Translations under genes and position numbers: made by a program
Shown: positions 62,546 to 64,000 of the stretch, one piece after another
Position numbering within the stretch: position 1 is the first letter of the stretch
Layout of the letters: every line of letters starts with the position of its first letter
Notes under the pieces: generated by a model
The model's database searches: none
What the model was told of the DNA's origin: nothing
The model's input: only the letters and a program-made list of their open reading frames with translations
NCBI GenBank assembly: GCA_001464055.1
Contig: LNET01000063.1
Coordinates: 1 to 64,000 of the forward strand
Source of the DNA: Burkholderiales bacterium Ga0077543
Lineage (GTDB): Bacteria; Pseudomonadota; Gammaproteobacteria; Burkholderiales; Burkholderiaceae_C
DNA length: 64,000 nt
Reading direction: 5' to 3'

Positions 62546-62998
62546 TCAGCACCGAAAGCTGCGCTTGGCAAGCGAGCGCCACCGGCGCTGGCGGTGGCGG
62601 TAGAAGACCTGGGCGAACAGCCAAACCGGCAACGTGAACAGGCCTGCATCGATGGTGACTGTGTCCCGATAGCGGGTGCGCCCGCTGGCCGTGGAGATCG
62701 AGATGGAGTGATCCCAGACCTTGACCAGGGCGCTATGGCCGTTATCGCGCAGAACGAAGCCAGCTGCCGAGTCGGGGTATGAGATCACGATGGCCTGTTT
62801 GCCGAAAGGCACGAAACCGAAAATGCGCACGCCGACCCAGTACGTGCCCTCGGCCCAGATCTGGGGCCAGATGTGCGGTTCGAGCGGTGTGAACTGAACC
62901 AGCGGGTAGGCGACAAAGTTCAGCAGACGCGTAGTCACAGCATGGGTGATCGCGTCATCCATCGAACATTCAAGCTCTGTGGAGATGTCTACTTGCAT
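62546..62998 (-). CDS. SRPBCC-like hypothetical protein
   Basis: A 150-aa protein. The beta-rich pattern (VQFTPLEPHIWPQIWAEGTY, VRIFGFVPFGKQAIVISYP, GHSALVKVWDHSISIS, RYRDTVTIDAG) with a C-terminal amphipathic helix (VWLFAQVFYRHRQRRWRSL) is like SRPBCC/START-type ligand-binding proteins. I cannot name the ligand. Relatives are found near metal and arsenic resistance genes. It converges with the arsenic permease gene. Confidence 0.65.
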   Translation of the reverse strand: MQVDISTELECSMDDAITHAVTTRLLNFVAYPLVQFTPLEPHIWPQIWAEGTYWVGVRIFGFVPFGKQAIVISYPDSAAGFVLRDNGHSALVKVWDHSISISTASGRTRYRDTVTIDAGLFTLPVWLFAQVFYRHRQRRWRSLAKRSFRC

Positions 62999-63110
62999 CT
63001 TGCATTGCTCGGCTTCATGGATCGCGCTGCGCTAGGACCCCAACGCGGTGGAGCTGGCTGCAATGGCCGCGCGAATCAATTTCGATGACGGAGACCAGCC
63101 GGCGCCGGTG

Positions 63111-63470
63111 TCATCGGTCGCGTTCCTCGATCAGCCGTTTGAGTTCAGGCGGGATGGCCATCGGCTTGAAGGCGCTGACATTCGCGCCGCCGGTATTGCC
63201 TATCGGCAGGCGTCCGACCAGATGTCCGATCGGGACCAGTGCGATGCGCAGAACCTGACCGATCACCTCGCGCCAGTCGCCCGCTGACCAGCCCACCCGG
63301 AGCATCTGCCAGTGAACCCGCAGATGCGGCAGGAAGTCAAGCTGGCCGAGCACATGCGCCCGTTCCAGGGCCGCGAACGCGCTCCTGGCGTCGCCCACGG
63401 CCCCGTGCTGCCCGGCTTCTGCCAAGGCCGCCTCGAAGGCCTCGATGCGAGACAGCCCCGTTCTCAACAT
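63111..63470 (-). CDS. DUF3703 family protein
   Basis: A 119-aa protein. The DUF3703 core is complete: SAFAALERAHVLGQLDF, RVHWQMLRVGWSAGDWREVIGQVLRI, then the diagnostic PIGNTGGANVSAFKPMAIPPELK. The family recurs next to metal-efflux genes in Betaproteobacteria but has no known activity. The ATG at 63468-63470 overlaps the stop of the P-type ATPase (TGATG), so it is translated behind the pump. Confidence 0.9.
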   Translation of the reverse strand: MLRTGLSRIEAFEAALAEAGQHGAVGDARSAFAALERAHVLGQLDFLPHLRVHWQMLRVGWSAGDWREVIGQVLRIALVPIGHLVGRLPIGNTGGANVSAFKPMAIPPELKRLIEERDR

Positions 63471-64000
63471 CACTTGCCCTCCCCCTTCTTCAGCAGCCGA
63501 AGACCGTTAGCCACCACCAGCAGGCTGGCGCCCATGTCGGCGAAGATGGCCATCCACATGGTGGCGCTGCCGAACACCGCCAGCACCAGGAACACGGCCT
63601 TGATACCCAGCGCCAGTGTGATGTTCTGCCACAGCACGGCATGTGTGGACCGGGACAGCCGGACGGTCTCTGCGATCCGGCGCAGATCGTCATTCATGAC
63701 CACCACATCCGCGGCCTCCATGGCGGTGTCGGTGCCGGCGGCACCCATCGCCACGCCGATGTCGGCCTGCGCCAGTGCTGGCGCATCGTTGATGCCGTCG
63801 CCGGTCATCGCGGTCAGGCCATGTTGGGCCTGCAACGTCTTGATGGCCTCCAGTTTGTCTTCAGGCAGTAGGTTCCCGCGCGCTTCATCGATGCCGGCTT
63901 CGTGCGCGATGGCCGTCGCTGTCGCCTGGTTGTCGCCGGTCAGCATCACGGGCGTGATGCCCAGGGCTTTGAGCGATGCAACCGCCTCGCGGGACGAGGC
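63470..64000 (-). CDS. heavy-metal translocating P-type ATPase, C-terminal part (gene continues beyond window)
   Basis: The last 176 residues of a P1B-type ATPase; the 5' part lies beyond position 64000. Present are the hinge MLTGDNQATATAIAHEAG, LLPEDKLEAIKTL and the Mg-binding GDGINDAPALAQADIGVAMG. The final two helices keep a Lys in ALGIKAVFL and an Asp in IFADMGASL, the pair that defines Zn/Cd/Pb (ZntA/CadA) specificity. It is an inner-membrane efflux pump. DUF3703 is coupled to its stop. Confidence 0.92.
   Translation of the reverse strand, partial: ASSREAVASLKALGITPVMLTGDNQATATAIAHEAGIDEARGNLLPEDKLEAIKTLQAQHGLTAMTGDGINDAPALAQADIGVAMGAAGTDTAMEAADVVVMNDDLRRIAETVRLSRSTHAVLWQNITLALGIKAVFLVLAVFGSATMWMAIFADMGASLLVVANGLRLLKKGEGK

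Noticed and set aside
62998-63110. Small plus-strand frame reading NAVELAAMAARINFDD as a gene fragment
   Set aside because: No start, no family match, and it overlaps the 3' end of DUF3703 on the other strand.

Overview
The window looks like a chromosome segment of a high-GC betaproteobacterium of the order Burkholderiales (Rubrivivax/Leptothrix/Comamonadaceae-like). This rests on the strong G/C third-position bias and on families typical of that group (DUF6351, DUF4148, DUF3703, CzcI, a class-3 asparaginase next to lipB-lipA). The genus is an inference.

Region 1-52 kb is a compact housekeeping chromosome. In order it holds: a frameshifted succinate-semialdehyde dehydrogenase; a degenerate GGDEF protein; tRNA-Gly(CCC); lipoproteins; trmB; uppP; a TetR gene with a perfect operator, then pcm and a TolC-type exporter; a DUF1800/DUF1501 pair; waaA and phosphomannomutase; a LytS/AlgR-type two-component pair; a PAS-GGDEF-EAL protein behind a nested inverted repeat; an alkylation-repair operon (Ada-AlkA fusion, ogt, EamA exporter); a cytochrome c; a MoxR ATPase and a VWA protein separated by a repeat element, a GNAT and an S9 peptidase; tamA-tamB running into tRNA-Arg(CCT); a probable ferric-iron ABC pair with a Fur-like box; ctpA; a ThiF/MoeB protein; LOG; arginase; a C26 amidotransferase; a DEXH helicase with a nuclease-like protein; DUF429; EamA; asparaginase; lipB and lipA.

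Region 52.1-56.1 kb, directly behind lipA, is a compact accessory module with visibly lower GC. Four genes alternate in strand: a 582-aa protein with TnsE-like patches, a small HTH protein, an sce7726-family PD-(D/E)xK nuclease-like protein divergent from the HTH gene across a shared operator, and a TniQ-family protein. The lipA side carries hexamer iterons at an exact 20-bp period. The other side ends in a truncated MerR-family regulator. No TnsA, TnsB or TnsC is present, so this is either a decayed Tn7/Tn5053-like element or an uncharacterised module built from transposon-targeting parts. It is the best candidate for something undescribed.

Region 56.1-64 kb is a heavy-metal/metalloid resistance cluster: MerR fragment, ynfA, a CDF-type transporter under a MerR-type promoter with a 19-bp spacer, a frameshifted transglutaminase-like gene, an orphan czcI, DUF4148, a CzcR/CzcS-like two-component system, an arsenic-resistance permease, an SRPBCC-like protein, DUF3703, and the C-terminal end of a Zn/Cd-type P-type ATPase that continues past the window.
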